Positions 36,903-47,700 of a stretch of 64,000 bases of DNA are shown here, in pieces (the first letter of the stretch is position 1; the number at the start of each line of letters is the position of its first letter). This stretch comes from Actinophytocola algeriensis (GTDB lineage: Bacteria > Actinomycetota > Actinomycetes > Mycobacteriales > Pseudonocardiaceae). Below the pieces are notes generated by a model. It had not been told where the DNA came from. It did no database searches and worked only from the letters and a program-made list of their open reading frames with translations. The DNA is taken from NCBI RefSeq assembly GCF_014203735.1, contig NZ_JACHJQ010000008.1, forward strand, positions 1 through 64,000. The letters run 5' to 3'. A program made the translations under genes and the position numbers.

Positions 36903-39900
36903 CGAGCACAAGTACGTCGACTACCTCCGCCGCGCGAGCGCCGAGCTGCAGAGTCTGCGCGGGGAGTTGCGGCGGATCCGTGCCCGCGCCGAGGAGCCCA
37001 TGGCGATCATCGGCATGGGCTGTCGTTACCCCGGTGGCGTCACGTCCCCGGATGAGCTGTGGGCCTTGGTCGCCAACGCGGGGGACGCGGTCACCGAGCT
37101 GCCGAGGGACCGCGGCTGGGATCTCGCCCGGCTCCACGATCCTGGCCCAGAGCCTGCCGCGTGGACGAGCTACGTCGGACATGGCGGGTTCCTCACCGAT
37201 GTCGCGTCGTTCGACGCGGACTTCTTCAACATCAGCCCGCGAGAGGCCCCTTCGGTGGACCCGCAGCACCGGCTGTTGCTGGAATGCTCGGTGGAAGCGG
37301 TCGAGCGAGCCGGTATCCCTCTGGACTCCTTGCGTGGCAAGCAGGTCGGGGTGTTCAACGGCATCATGTCCACCGGTGTGCCAGGACAGGTGGCCAGTCT
37401 GGCGGCCGGGCGGGTGGCCTACACGTTCGGCTTCGAGGGGCCGGCACTCACGGTCGACACGGCGTGTTCGTCGTCGCTGGTGGCGTTGCACCTGGCGGCC
37501 CAGGCGTTGCGGCACGGAGAGTGCGACCTCGCGCTGGTCGGCGGGGCAACGGTGATGGCGACACCGGACATGTTGGTGTACTTCAGCCGCCAGCGCGGGC
37601 TGGCGCCCGACGGCCGGTGCAAGTCCTTCGGTGCGACCGCGGACGGCACGGGACTGGCCGAGGGCGCCGGCGTGCTCCTGCTCGAGCTGCTGTCCGACGC
37701 GCGTCGCCTCGGGCATCCCGTGCTGGCGCTGGTGCGTGGCTCCGCGGTGAACCAGGACGGGCAGTCGAACGGGATCACGGCACCGAACGGACCGGCGCAG
37801 CAGCGGGTGATCCGGGCGGCGATGAGCAGCGCGCGGGTGCTCGCGTCCGATGTGGACGTCGTGGAGGCGCACGGCACGGGCACGCGGCTGGGCGACCCGA
37901 TCGAGGCGCAGGCGATCATCGCCACGTACGGTGCGGACCGTCCCGAGGACCGGCCGGTGCTGCTGGGATCGCTCAAGTCGAACATCGGGCACACCCAGGC
38001 CGCGGCCGGTGTCGCTGGCGTCATCAAGATGGTGCAGGCCATGCACCACGGTGTGGTGCCACCGACGTTGCACGTGGACGCGCCGTCACCGCACGTCGAC
38101 TGGTCCGCGGGAGCGGCGGAGCTGGTGACCCGCACGGTGTCGTGGCCGGAGACCGGCCGGCCCCGCCGCGCGGCGGTCTCGTCCTTCGGGCTCAGCGGCA
38201 CCAACGCCCACGTCATCCTCGAGCAGGGCGACGAGCCCGCGGTGCCGGATCCCGTCGACAGGCCGATCGTCACCGGAGTGGCACCCTTGCTGCTGTCCGC
38301 GAAGACCGAGGAAGCGTTGCGAGGACAGGCCGAACGCCTGCGGTCCTGGGTGGACCGTGGCGACACGGTCGCTCCGGTCGACATCGCCGCGGCGTTGGCG
38401 ACCATGCGGCACGCCATGCCGGTCCGGGCTGCCGTGCTCGGCGCGGACCGTGCGGACCTGCTGCGCGGGCTCGACGCGCTGGCGGCCGGCGACGCGGCGG
38501 CGAACGTGTTCCAGGTGGCCGCCCGGCCGGACGGCCACCTCGCGGTGATGTTCACCGGCCAGGGCGCGCAGCGCCCGCAAGCCGGCCAGGGCCTCCACGA
38601 CCGGTTTCCCGTGTTCGCCGAGGCACTCGACGACGTATGCTCCATTGCGGACGAACAGCTCGAGCGGCCACTGAGGACGGTGATGTTCGCTCGTCCGGAC
38701 ACCGCGCACGCCCGCCTGCTGGACCGGACCGACTACACCCAGGCGGCGACGTTCGCTCTGGAAGTGGCGCTCTTCCGGCTGATCGAGAGCTGGGGCGTCC
38801 GGCCCGCCTTCCTCATCGGACATTCGGTCGGCGAGCTGACCGCCGCGCACGTCGCCGGGGTGTGGTCGCTCCGCGACGCCGCGAAGGTGGTGGTCGAGCG
38901 AGGGCGGCTGATGGCCGCGCTGCCGGACGGCGGGGCGATGGTGGCGGTGGCCGCTGCGGAGGACTGGGTGCGCGGCATGCTGGTCTCGCTCGGCACCGAC
39001 GTGAGCGTTGCCGCGGTGAACGGCCCGGCCGCCACCGTGATCTCCGGGGACGGGCGGCTCGTCGACGAGGTCGCGGCGGCCTGCCGGGCCGCCGGTGTCC
39101 GCACGAAACCGTTGCGCACCTCGCACGCGTTCCACTCCGCGCGCATGGCGCCGGTGCTGGACCCGTTCGCCAGAGTGCTGGAATCGGTGGCGTTCCGCGC
39201 ACCCCGGACACCGGTGGTGTCGAATGTGACCGGCGCCCTGCTCACCGACGAGCAGGCGTGCTCGCCCGGCTACTGGGTCTCGCAGGTCCGCGAGACCGTG
39301 CGGTTCGCCGAGGGGATACGCACCCTGCACGGACGCGGCGTGTCCCGCTTCCTCGAGCTCGGCCCGGACACCGCGCTGACCGTGGCCGCACGCACCACGG
39401 TCGAGCAGGTATCGGACTCGCGGTCAGAGCTGTTCACCGCTCTGCTGCGGCGGGGTCGCCAGGACGTCGACGCCGCGCTGTCCGCGCTGGCGTTGCTGCA
39501 CACCGACGGCGTCGCGGTGGACTGGGAGGCGGTGTTCGGCGGGCGGCCCGCGCGCCGGGTGGAGCTGCCCACCTATGCGTTCCAGGGCAAGCGCTACTGG
39601 AGTGCACCAGGCTCGGGTGTGGCCGACGCGGGCGGGCTGGGACTTGACGTCGTCCAGCACCCGTTCCTCCGTGCGGCAGCGGACGTGCCCGGCACACAGG
39701 GTCTCCTGATGACCGGCCGGCTGTCGGTCGAGACACATCCCTGGCTGGCGGATCACGCGCCAGGGGGCAACGCGCTGCTGCCGGGTACGGCGCTCGTCGA
39801 ACTGGCCGCCAGGGCCGGTGCGGACGTGGACTGCCCGGTGGTGCGGGACCTGACCCTGCACACCCCGCTTGCGTTGTCCGGCCGGGCAGCGGCACGGCTG

Positions 39901-42429
39901 CGGGTCGCGCTGACGGCGCCGGACGAGCACGGCGCCCGCTCGATCACCGTGCACTCCCGACGCGAGGACGCGCTGACGGCGGACCCGTGGCTGCTCCACG
40001 CGTCGGGAACGGTGATCCCCCAACAGGTCGTCGTCCCGGAGACCGCGGAGCTCACCGGGGAATGGCCGCCACCCGGCGCCGTCTCGGTGGACCTGGACGG
40101 CGCGTACGAGCGGCTCGCCGGGCACGGTCTCGACTACGGACCGGCGTTCCGCGGTGTGCGCGCGGTCTGGCGCCGGGGCGACGACGTGTTCGCCGACGTC
40201 GCCCTGCCGGACGATCGGCACGGTGAGTCCGCCGCGTTCGTCCTCCACCCGGCGCTGTGGGACGCGGCGGTGCACGCACTGGCGCTGGCCGGTTTCGACG
40301 ACGACGACGGCAAGGCGCGGCTGCCCTACTCCTGGCAGGGCGTGTCGGTCCACAACGGTGGTGCGCTCGCACTGCGGGTCAGGCTGTCGTGGACCGGCGA
40401 GGAGATGCTGTCGATGACCGCGGCCGACCCGTCGGGAGCGCCGGTGGTGACGGTGGAAACACTTCGCCTGCGGGCCGTGTCCACCGCGCGGCTGTCCACA
40501 CCGGTCTCGGCGGGAGAGGCACTGTTCCACGTCGAGTGGCAGCCTGCCCCCCGCGACGGTTCCCCGTCGCTCACTGGCGGATGGGCCGTGATCGGGCCGG
40601 ACGACGCACGGCTGACGGGCGCGCTCCGGCAGTCGTGGGGCGACGGCCACTGGTATCCGGACCTCGCCGCCATGACGCGGTCGCAGGAGTCTGACGTGCC
40701 CGCGCCGGCTGTGGTGGTGCTGGTACAACCGCCGACAACCGAGGTCGGGGCAGGCGTTCCTGCCGCCGTCCGCGCCGCGGTGTCACGCATGCTGTCGTTC
40801 CTGCGTTCCTGGCTGGCCGACGAGCGGCAGACGGCGTCCCGGCTGGTGGTCGTGACGCGTGGCGCGGTGACGGGCGACGCACGCGACGTCGCGGCCGCCG
40901 CCGTCTGGGGACTGCTGCGCAGTGCACAGACCGAACACCCGGGTCGCATCGTCGTGGTCGACCTCGACGGCACCGAGGCATCGGACCGCGCACTGTCCGC
41001 GATCACCCGCATCGACGAGCCCCAGCTGGCGATCCGCGAGGGCGAACTGCTGGTTCCCCGGCTGGCCAGGCTGACGGTGCCGGAACCGGTTGTGCCGTCG
41101 TTGGCGGCCAACGGAACCGTGATGATCACCGGCGCCACGGGCAGTCTCGGCGCCGCGATGGCAGGCCACCTGGTCACCGAGCACGGCGTGCGCAGGCTGC
41201 TGCTGGTGAGCCGCCGCGGTCCCGCCGCCGAGGGCGCCGCCGAACTGGTGGCGGAACTCGGTGCACTCGGCGCGGAGGCGTCCGTCGTCGCGTGCGACGT
41301 GTCCGACCGCGCCGAGCTGGCCACGCTGTTGTCCGGTGTTCCGGCGGACCGGCCGCTGACCGGCATCGTGCACGCGGCCGGTGCCCTGGCCGACGGGATG
41401 ATCGAGTCGCTCTCCGAGGAACGCCTGGACACGGTGTTGCGGCCCAAGGTGGACGCTGCCTGGCACCTCCACGAACTGACCGAGGGACTGGACCTGCGAC
41501 TGTTCGCGGTGTTCTCGTCCCTGTCCGGCACCCTCGGCGGTGCCGGACAGGCGAACTACGCGGCGGCGAACGCCTTCCTCGACGCGCTCGCCGCGCACCG
41601 CCGGGCGCTCGGCCTGCCCGCCCAGTCACTGGCGTGGGGTGCGTGGGAGACCGACGACGGCATGGCAGGCAGGTCGGCCGAGTCCGACCGCGAACGCGTG
41701 GCGCGCAGCGGGTTGCTCGCCCTGCCCGCGAAGGAAGCGCTCGCGCTCTTCGATCTCGGATGGGCCGCCGACGAACCCGTCGTCGTCCCCGCGCGGCTGG
41801 ATGTCACGACCCTCCGGCGGACCTTTCCCGTTGCCGAGCAGGTGCCGCCGCTGCTGCGCGGCCTCATCCGGTCGCCGAGGTCGACGACGGCGGGCACCGC
41901 GGACCGGTCGGCCGCACTCCGCGCCCAGCTGGCGGAGCTGTCCGAACAGGGGCAACGACGCGAGCTCCTTCGCGTCGTGCGCGAACATGTGGCCGCCGTG
42001 CTCGGACACCCGGCACCCGGGGCGGTGACGCCGGACCGGGGTTTCCTCGACCTCGGCCTCGACTCGCTGACCGGCGTCGAGCTGCGCAACCGGCTGGATC
42101 TCGTGACCGGGCTCCGGCTGCCGTCGACCCTGATCTTCGACTACCCGACCTCGCTGGCCGTGGCGGAGCACCTGTGGCGACAGCTGTTCCCGCCCTCGGC
42201 CTCGCGGGCCGGACCCGGCGCCGACGACGCCGGGATCCGGCTGGCACTGACGACGATCCCGGTCGCGCGCCTGCGGGCGGCCGGTGTCCTCGACACGTTG
42301 CTCCGGCTCGCCGAGGAGCCGGGCACGACCGACCCGGCCACCCCGGCCACGCAGTCTACACAGGACTCGATCAGGAAGATGGCGGCCGAGGACCTGGTGC
42401 GGCTGGCGCTCGGCCGCGGCGGTTCGTGA
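36895..42429 (+). CDS. modular PKS-B: one module KS-AT-DH-KR-ACP (predicted module 5)
   Basis: 1844 residues. The N-terminal docking helix is [22 protein letters not shown] is at about 34-455 (Cys 191 in DTACSSSL). AT is at about 548-860 with FTGQGAQ, GHSVGE and SHAFHSARM, the malonyl-CoA signature. DH is at about 922-1200 ([14 protein letters not shown], a complete H-x3-G-x4-P; second motif WDAAVH). KR is at about 1408-1600 ([23 protein letters not shown], Tyr in QANYAAAN). ACP is near 1722 (LGLDSLTGV). The tail ends [18 protein letters not shown], a docking type that fits the N-terminus of the PKS/NRPS rather than the next gene. ATG 36895 has GGGAG upstream and overlaps the XRE gene. Product: an unbranched enoyl extension. 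Confidence 0.93.
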   Translation: MADEHKYVDYLRRASAELQSLRGELRRIRARAEEPMAIIGMGCRYPGGVTSPDELWALVANAGDAVTELPRDRGWDLARLHDPGPEPAAWTSYVGHGGFLTDVASFDADFFNISPREAPSVDPQHRLLLECSVEAVERAGIPLDSLRGKQVGVFNGIMSTGVPGQVASLAAGRVAYTFGFEGPALTVDTACSSSLVALHLAAQALRHGECDLALVGGATVMATPDMLVYFSRQRGLAPDGRCKSFGATADGTGLAEGAGVLLLELLSDARRLGHPVLALVRGSAVNQDGQSNGITAPNGPAQQRVIRAAMSSARVLASDVDVVEAHGTGTRLGDPIEAQAIIATYGADRPEDRPVLLGSLKSNIGHTQAAAGVAGVIKMVQAMHHGVVPPTLHVDAPSPHVDWSAGAAELVTRTVSWPETGRPRRAAVSSFGLSGTNAHVILEQGDEPAVPDPVDRPIVTGVAPLLLSAKTEEALRGQAERLRSWVDRGDTVAPVDIAAALATMRHAMPVRAAVLGADRADLLRGLDALAAGDAAANVFQVAARPDGHLAVMFTGQGAQRPQAGQGLHDRFPVFAEALDDVCSIADEQLERPLRTVMFARPDTAHARLLDRTDYTQAATFALEVALFRLIESWGVRPAFLIGHSVGELTAAHVAGVWSLRDAAKVVVERGRLMAALPDGGAMVAVAAAEDWVRGMLVSLGTDVSVAAVNGPAATVISGDGRLVDEVAAACRAAGVRTKPLRTSHAFHSARMAPVLDPFARVLESVAFRAPRTPVVSNVTGALLTDEQACSPGYWVSQVRETVRFAEGIRTLHGRGVSRFLELGPDTALTVAARTTVEQVSDSRSELFTALLRRGRQDVDAALSALALLHTDGVAVDWEAVFGGRPARRVELPTYAFQGKRYWSAPGSGVADAGGLGLDVVQHPFLRAAADVPGTQGLLMTGRLSVETHPWLADHAPGGNALLPGTALVELAARAGADVDCPVVRDLTLHTPLALSGRAAARLRVALTAPDEHGARSITVHSRREDALTADPWLLHASGTVIPQQVVVPETAELTGEWPPPGAVSVDLDGAYERLAGHGLDYGPAFRGVRAVWRRGDDVFADVALPDDRHGESAAFVLHPALWDAAVHALALAGFDDDDGKARLPYSWQGVSVHNGGALALRVRLSWTGEEMLSMTAADPSGAPVVTVETLRLRAVSTARLSTPVSAGEALFHVEWQPAPRDGSPSLTGGWAVIGPDDARLTGALRQSWGDGHWYPDLAAMTRSQESDVPAPAVVVLVQPPTTEVGAGVPAAVRAAVSRMLSFLRSWLADERQTASRLVVVTRGAVTGDARDVAAAAVWGLLRSAQTEHPGRIVVVDLDGTEASDRALSAITRIDEPQLAIREGELLVPRLARLTVPEPVVPSLAANGTVMITGATGSLGAAMAGHLVTEHGVRRLLLVSRRGPAAEGAAELVAELGALGAEASVVACDVSDRAELATLLSGVPADRPLTGIVHAAGALADGMIESLSEERLDTVLRPKVDAAWHLHELTEGLDLRLFAVFSSLSGTLGGAGQANYAAANAFLDALAAHRRALGLPAQSLAWGAWETDDGMAGRSAESDRERVARSGLLALPAKEALALFDLGWAADEPVVVPARLDVTTLRRTFPVAEQVPPLLRGLIRSPRSTTAGTADRSAALRAQLAELSEQGQRRELLRVVREHVAAVLGHPAPGAVTPDRGFLDLGLDSLTGVELRNRLDLVTGLRLPSTLIFDYPTSLAVAEHLWRQLFPPSASRAGPGADDAGIRLALTTIPVARLRAAGVLDTLLRLAEEPGTTDPATPATQSTQDSIRKMAAEDLVRLALGRGGS

Positions 42430-42498
42430 CGGCTGCCGAGCACACATTCACCGACCGGTCTGCGTCCAGGCCGGTACGAGCAACCGAGGGTGAGCCCG

Positions 42499-44700
42499 AT
42501 GACAAGCACGCACGCGCCCCGCCCCTCGTTCAGGAACCTGAAGGAGGTTGCCCAGGTGGCCCCGGGCCGGCACATCCTGGGCGTCGCGAACTTCACCACG
42601 GGCAGCGCGGACCCGAGCGTCGACGAGGGCTACCCGTCGGTCGCGATCCACATGACCGGCTCGGTGGAGGACGGGTTCGCCGAGGTGTGGACCTCGGACC
42701 GGCCTGTCCGGGCCGGACAGGCCGGCTCGATGTCCTACGCGCACGACGGGGAGTTCCTGTTCTGCACCGGCCGGATCCCGGAGACGGCCGACTACGTCGA
42801 GGCCACGGAAGCGGCTTACACCGAGGTACTGGCGCTGACCGGCTCGCTGGGGTATCGACAGCTGGTCCGCATCTGGCACTACATCAGCCGGTTGAACGAA
42901 GAGACCGCCGAAGGGCTGGAAACCTACCGGGCATTCTGTCTCGGCAGGGCGCGGGTCCTCGAGCGGTACGGGATGACCGACGACATGCCCGCGGCGACGG
43001 TCATCGGTTCGCACGGCGGCGGGATCGTGTTCTACTTCCTCGCCAGCAGGGGCGGGACTCAGATCAACGTCGACAACCCCCGCCAGGTACCGCCTTATCA
43101 CTACCCGCGCCGCTACGGCGTGAAGTCCCCCAACTTCGCCCGCGCGACCTACGTGCGATCGGACGACGGCGCGACGCAGATCTACGTTTCCGGCACAGCG
43201 AGCATCCTCGGGCACCGAACGATGAACGCCGGCGACGTCGAAGGCCAGTGCCGACTGGCGCTGGACAACATCGCTTACCTGATCGGCGAGGGCAACCTCT
43301 CCGCACACGGCATCCAGCCGGGCCGCACGCTCGACGACCTGCGCACCGTCAAGGTGTACGTGCGCCGCCGTTCGGACATCGAACGGGTCCAGCGGATCTG
43401 CCGGACGGCGTTCTCCCGATCGGCGGATGTCGTGTTCCTGCACGCCGACATCTGCAGGCACGACCTCCTCGTCGAGATCGAGGGCATCGTCCCGGGCGAG
43501 CGTGCGGTCGAGCGCCGGTCCCTTCCCGGTCCGGTCGCGACGCAGGAGTGGTCGGCGCTTCCCGCGGCCCAGCAACCGGACTGGCATGCGCATCCGGCCT
43601 ACGAGCGCGTCCGGAGCACGCTCTCGGCCGCCCCACCCCTCGTGTCGCCCGACGAGCTGGGTGCCCTGCGCACGGCGCTCGCCGCGGTCGCGGCGGGTTC
43701 CGCGCGGGTGCTGCAGATGGGTGACTGCGCGGAGAGCTTCTACGAGAGCACCCCCGACCAGGTTGCGCTCAAGATCGCCGCGATGGAACGGCTGGCCGAG
43801 CGGTTCGCGGCCAGAGCGGGCCTGCCGGTGGTGAAGATCGGCAGGCTCGGCGGGCAGTACGCGAAGCCGAGGTCGCACGCGGTCGAGGTCGTCGACGGTG
43901 TCGAGCTCCCGGCCTTTCGCGGTCACATGGTCAACGCCGAGACCCCGTCCGCCGAGGCGAGGAGGCCGCATCCCGCACGGATGCTCTGGGCCTACCACCT
44001 CAGCGACGACGTGCAGCGGCTCCTGCGCACGCACCGGAACGGCTCCGCCCACGCCGCGGTGCCCCCGGGACCGTGGTCGAGTCACGACGCTCTGGTCATG
44101 GACTACATCGGTCCGCTGGTGCGGAACGACCCGGCGACCGGCGCCCGGTTTCTCGCCAGCACGCACTTCCCGTGGGTCGGCGAACGGACCGGCGGCATCG
44201 GCGAGGCCCACGTGCTGCTGCTGAGCCTCGTGAGCAACCCGGTGGCGTGCAAGGTCGGGCCCCGGTCGACCCCCGAGAGCGTGCTGGCGCTGTGTGCGTT
44301 GCTCGACCCGGAGCGGGAACCGGGACGTCTCACGTTGATCGCGCGGATGGGCCGCGACGCGATCGGCACCGTGCTGCCACCGATCCTGCGTGCCGTGCGC
44401 GCAGCGCGCCACCCCGTGGTATGGCTGAGCGATCCCATGCACGGCAACACGGTCCGACTGCCGTCCGGCGCCAAGACGCGGTATCTCGACGACATGGTCG
44501 CGGAGGCGGCCACGTTCCGGAACATCGTCGAAGGCCACGGCAACCATGTCGGCGGCCTGCACCTGGAGACCGCGGCGTACGACGTGGCCGAGTGCGCGGG
44601 CGGACCGGCGCCCGGCGACGGCGAACTGGGCAACCCCTCGCTGTGCGACCCGCGGCTGACCATCGCGCAGGCCGCGGCACTCATCGACCGGGTCTTCTGA
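42499..44700 (+). CDS. chorismatase - type II DAHP synthase fusion protein
   Basis: 733 residues in two enzymes. Residues about 1-330 are a chorismatase (FkbO/RapK/Hyg5/XanB2 family). Key positions are Gly 232 (YVSGTASILGH), Cys 319 (HADICRHDL) and Glu 326 (LLVEIEG). Their spacing (87 and 94) matches Gly240, Cys327 and Glu334 of Hyg5, which makes 3-hydroxybenzoate. Residues about 350-733 are a type II DAHP synthase, the first shikimate enzyme: metal Cys 410 in QMGDCAESFYES, KIGRLGGQYAKPRS, HMVNAETPSAEARR, HFPWVGERTGG, KVGPRSTPES, LIARMGRD, DPMHGNTVRLPSG, GLHLET, CDPRLT. One protein thus drives carbon into the pathway and withdraws its end product. ATG 42499 is nine bases after GAGG; GTG 42490 is open. 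It directly precedes the loading-module gene. Confidence 0.92.
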   Translation: MTSTHAPRPSFRNLKEVAQVAPGRHILGVANFTTGSADPSVDEGYPSVAIHMTGSVEDGFAEVWTSDRPVRAGQAGSMSYAHDGEFLFCTGRIPETADYVEATEAAYTEVLALTGSLGYRQLVRIWHYISRLNEETAEGLETYRAFCLGRARVLERYGMTDDMPAATVIGSHGGGIVFYFLASRGGTQINVDNPRQVPPYHYPRRYGVKSPNFARATYVRSDDGATQIYVSGTASILGHRTMNAGDVEGQCRLALDNIAYLIGEGNLSAHGIQPGRTLDDLRTVKVYVRRRSDIERVQRICRTAFSRSADVVFLHADICRHDLLVEIEGIVPGERAVERRSLPGPVATQEWSALPAAQQPDWHAHPAYERVRSTLSAAPPLVSPDELGALRTALAAVAAGSARVLQMGDCAESFYESTPDQVALKIAAMERLAERFAARAGLPVVKIGRLGGQYAKPRSHAVEVVDGVELPAFRGHMVNAETPSAEARRPHPARMLWAYHLSDDVQRLLRTHRNGSAHAAVPPGPWSSHDALVMDYIGPLVRNDPATGARFLASTHFPWVGERTGGIGEAHVLLLSLVSNPVACKVGPRSTPESVLALCALLDPEREPGRLTLIARMGRDAIGTVLPPILRAVRAARHPVVWLSDPMHGNTVRLPSGAKTRYLDDMVAEAATFRNIVEGHGNHVGGLHLETAAYDVAECAGGPAPGDGELGNPSLCDPRLTIAQAAALIDRVF

Positions 44701-44736
44701 GTCGTGACCGGACCTACCCCAGAGGGATGTGGTGAA

Positions 44737-47700
44737 GTGCTGCGCGCAGATCTGATCCGGCCGTTGCCCGAGTTGCTGCGTGCACACGCGGAGCAACGGG
44801 GGGAGAAGATCGCGTTCTCCGACGGGCGGCGGGACGTCAGCTATGCGGCGCTCGAGCAGCGGACCGGTTGGCTGGCCGGACAGCTGGCCGCGCTCGGGCT
44901 GGCCCGGGGTGACCGCGCCGCCATGTGCCTCGGGAACAGCGTCGAGATGGTGGAGAGCTACCTGGCCCTCGCCAGGGCAGGCGCGATCGGGGTCCCGGTC
45001 AACCCGAGGACCAGTGACGCGGAGCTGAACCATCTGATCGAGGACAGCCAGGCCCGCCTGGTGATCACCGACCCGGCCCGCCTCGAGCAGGTGGCCCCGG
45101 TGCTCGCACGACGTCCTGGCACGGTGCTCGTGGTCACCGGCGACGTCGTGGCGCCGGACGCCATCTCGTACGAGGCCGTGGCGGGCACCGACCCCGGGAC
45201 GCCGGCCAGGGACGACCTCGGGCTCGACGACCCGGCCTTCATGCTCTACACCTCGGGCACCACGGGCAGGCCGAAGGGTGTCCTGTCGACCACCCGCAAC
45301 TCGCTCTGGACGATCGCGGCCTGCTACGCCCCGATCCTGGGGCTCTGCGCGGACGACCGCGTCCTCTGGCCGTTGCCGCTGTCCCACTGCCTCGGCCACC
45401 ACCTCGGCGTGCTCGGCGTGACCGCGGTCGGTGCGAGTGCCCACCTCATGGCGGGGTTCTCAGCGGGTGAAGCACTCGAACTGCTGGGGGAGCGGCCTTT
45501 CACGTTCCTCGCCGCGGTACCGGCGATGTACCACCAGCTGGTGCTCGCGGCGCGCGAGCGAGACGAGGTGCGGACCACGTTGCGGAGGTGTCTCACCGCG
45601 GGCGCGGTCGCGCCGGAGTCGCTGCGTGCCGCCGTCCGGGACACATTGGGCGTGGCTCTGCTCGACAGCTACGGCACCACCGAGACCTGCGGGCCGATCA
45701 CCACGAACTGGCCCGACGGTGACCGGGTGCCCGGCTCGTGCGGTCCGCCGTTGCCGGGTCTGCGTGTCCGCGTGGTCGACCCGAAGACCGGGGTGGACGT
45801 TCCGACGGGGGAGGAGGGCGAGGTCTGGGTCCAGGGGCCGAACATGATGCTCGGCTACTACGACGGGGCCGACGGCACGGTCGAGCCGCCCGCGGGCGGC
45901 TGGCACCGGACGGGCGACCTCGCGCACCGTGACGGGGCAGGCCATCTCACCATCACCGGGCGGATCAAGGAGCTGATCATCCGCGGTGGTGAGAACATCC
46001 ACCCCGGCGAGGTCGAGGAGGTGCTGCTCGGCGTGCCGGGCGTGCTGGACGCGGCCGTCGCGGGCAAGCCGCACGAGGTGCTGGGACAGGTCCCCATCGC
46101 GTTGGTGGTACCCGGCCCGGACGGGCTGGATCCTGACCGGTTGTTCGCCGTGTGCCGCGAAAGGCTGTCGTATCACAAGGTTCCCGCCGAGGTGCACGTG
46201 ACGGCACAGGTCCCGAGGACGCCATCCGGCAAGATCATTCGGGGCGAGCTGCCCGGTCTGCCTCGCCGGCTGCTCGCCACGGGCAGTGGCACGCACGAGT
46301 CGCTGTTCCGGTTGGAGTGGACACCGCTGCGCGACACCGGCGACGCGCCGGAGTCGCTCGACTGGGCCGTGCTCGGCGCCGAGCACAGCAGTGGCAGCGT
46401 CGCGTCTCACCCCGACCCGTGGGCGTCGTACGATCAGGCGCGTTCGTGGTTGGCCGACCGGGATCACGACGGCACGGTGCTCGTCGTGGTGACCAGGGAT
46501 GCCGTTGACGGGGTGTTCCAGGCAGCCCATCACGACGGGCACCAGCTCAGGCAACAGGCGTGGACGCGGTTGCGGTCGTTACAGTTCGATCACCCCGGGC
46601 GGCTCGTCCTGGTCGACATCGACAGCGCGACGATTCCGCGTGCGCGGCTCGCCGCGCTGGTGGCGTCGGGGGAGCCCCGGCTCCTCGTGCGCGACGGGAT
46701 CACGTTGACCCCACGGCTGGGCAAGGCCAGGATGCCCGGCAGGAACAACCCCAGGATCGGACCGGACGCGGCGGTGGTCCTGACGGGGGCGTCCAGTGTC
46801 GTCGGCGCGGCGGTGGCCGGTCAGCTGGTGACCGGCTACGGCGTACGACGGCTGCTCCTGGTCGGTGCGGTCACGGACGGTGTCCGGGAGCAGGCCAGGA
46901 CGCTGACCGAGCTCGGCGCCGACGTGCGGGTCGTGCCCGGTGAGCTCACGGACGGCCGGACCGCGGCAGCGGTGGACACCGAGGCGGCGGGCCCGATCGG
47001 CGCCGTCGTCCACGTCGCGGGCACCGGCGAACCCACCACTGTGGACGACCTGCGTGCGGTGTACGAGATGGCAGGCGGCACGGAACTGCCCGTCCTGGTG
47101 GTGATCTCCGCTCTCTCGTCGACACTGGGAGCGGCCGAACCGGAGCGGGTGGCGGCGGCTGCCTCCGCTGCCGCCCTGGTACGCCGCCATCTCGACCGCG
47201 GCGGTGCCGGAACTCACCTTGCCACGGTCCGGTGGGAGGACGGGAGCGACGACGCCATCCCGGTCCGGGATGGACTGGCGTTGTTCGATGCCGCGCTCGC
47301 GGCGGATGACGCCTGTCTGTTCGCCCTCGGTGCGGCGAACGCCGAATCGGCCCCGATGCTGCCCAGGACGACCGAGGACGAGTCGGTGCGCTGGACGACC
47401 GCGGACGAGTCGGTGCGCGTGGAGCTGGCGCGCCGCCTCGCCGGGATGGCGGAGAGCGAACGGGACGCGGACATCATGGGCCGCGTTCGCGCCGCAGTGG
47501 CGGACGTGCTGGGTGACGCGGCACCCGAGGGCCTCGACGTGGCCCGCGCCTTCCGGGAACTGGGGCTCACGTCCATCACGGCGGTGCGGCTGCGCAACCG
47601 GCTCGCCGAGGCGACCGGTCTGCCACTGCCCGCGACAGTGGCGTTCGACTACCCGACGCCGGCAGCGCTGGCACACCACCTCCGGCGCCGGCTGACCGGC

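Noticed and set aside
46770-47200. Active ketoreductase in the loading module
   Set aside because: The glycine-rich loop is altered and the catalytic Tyr is missing, so I call it inactive.
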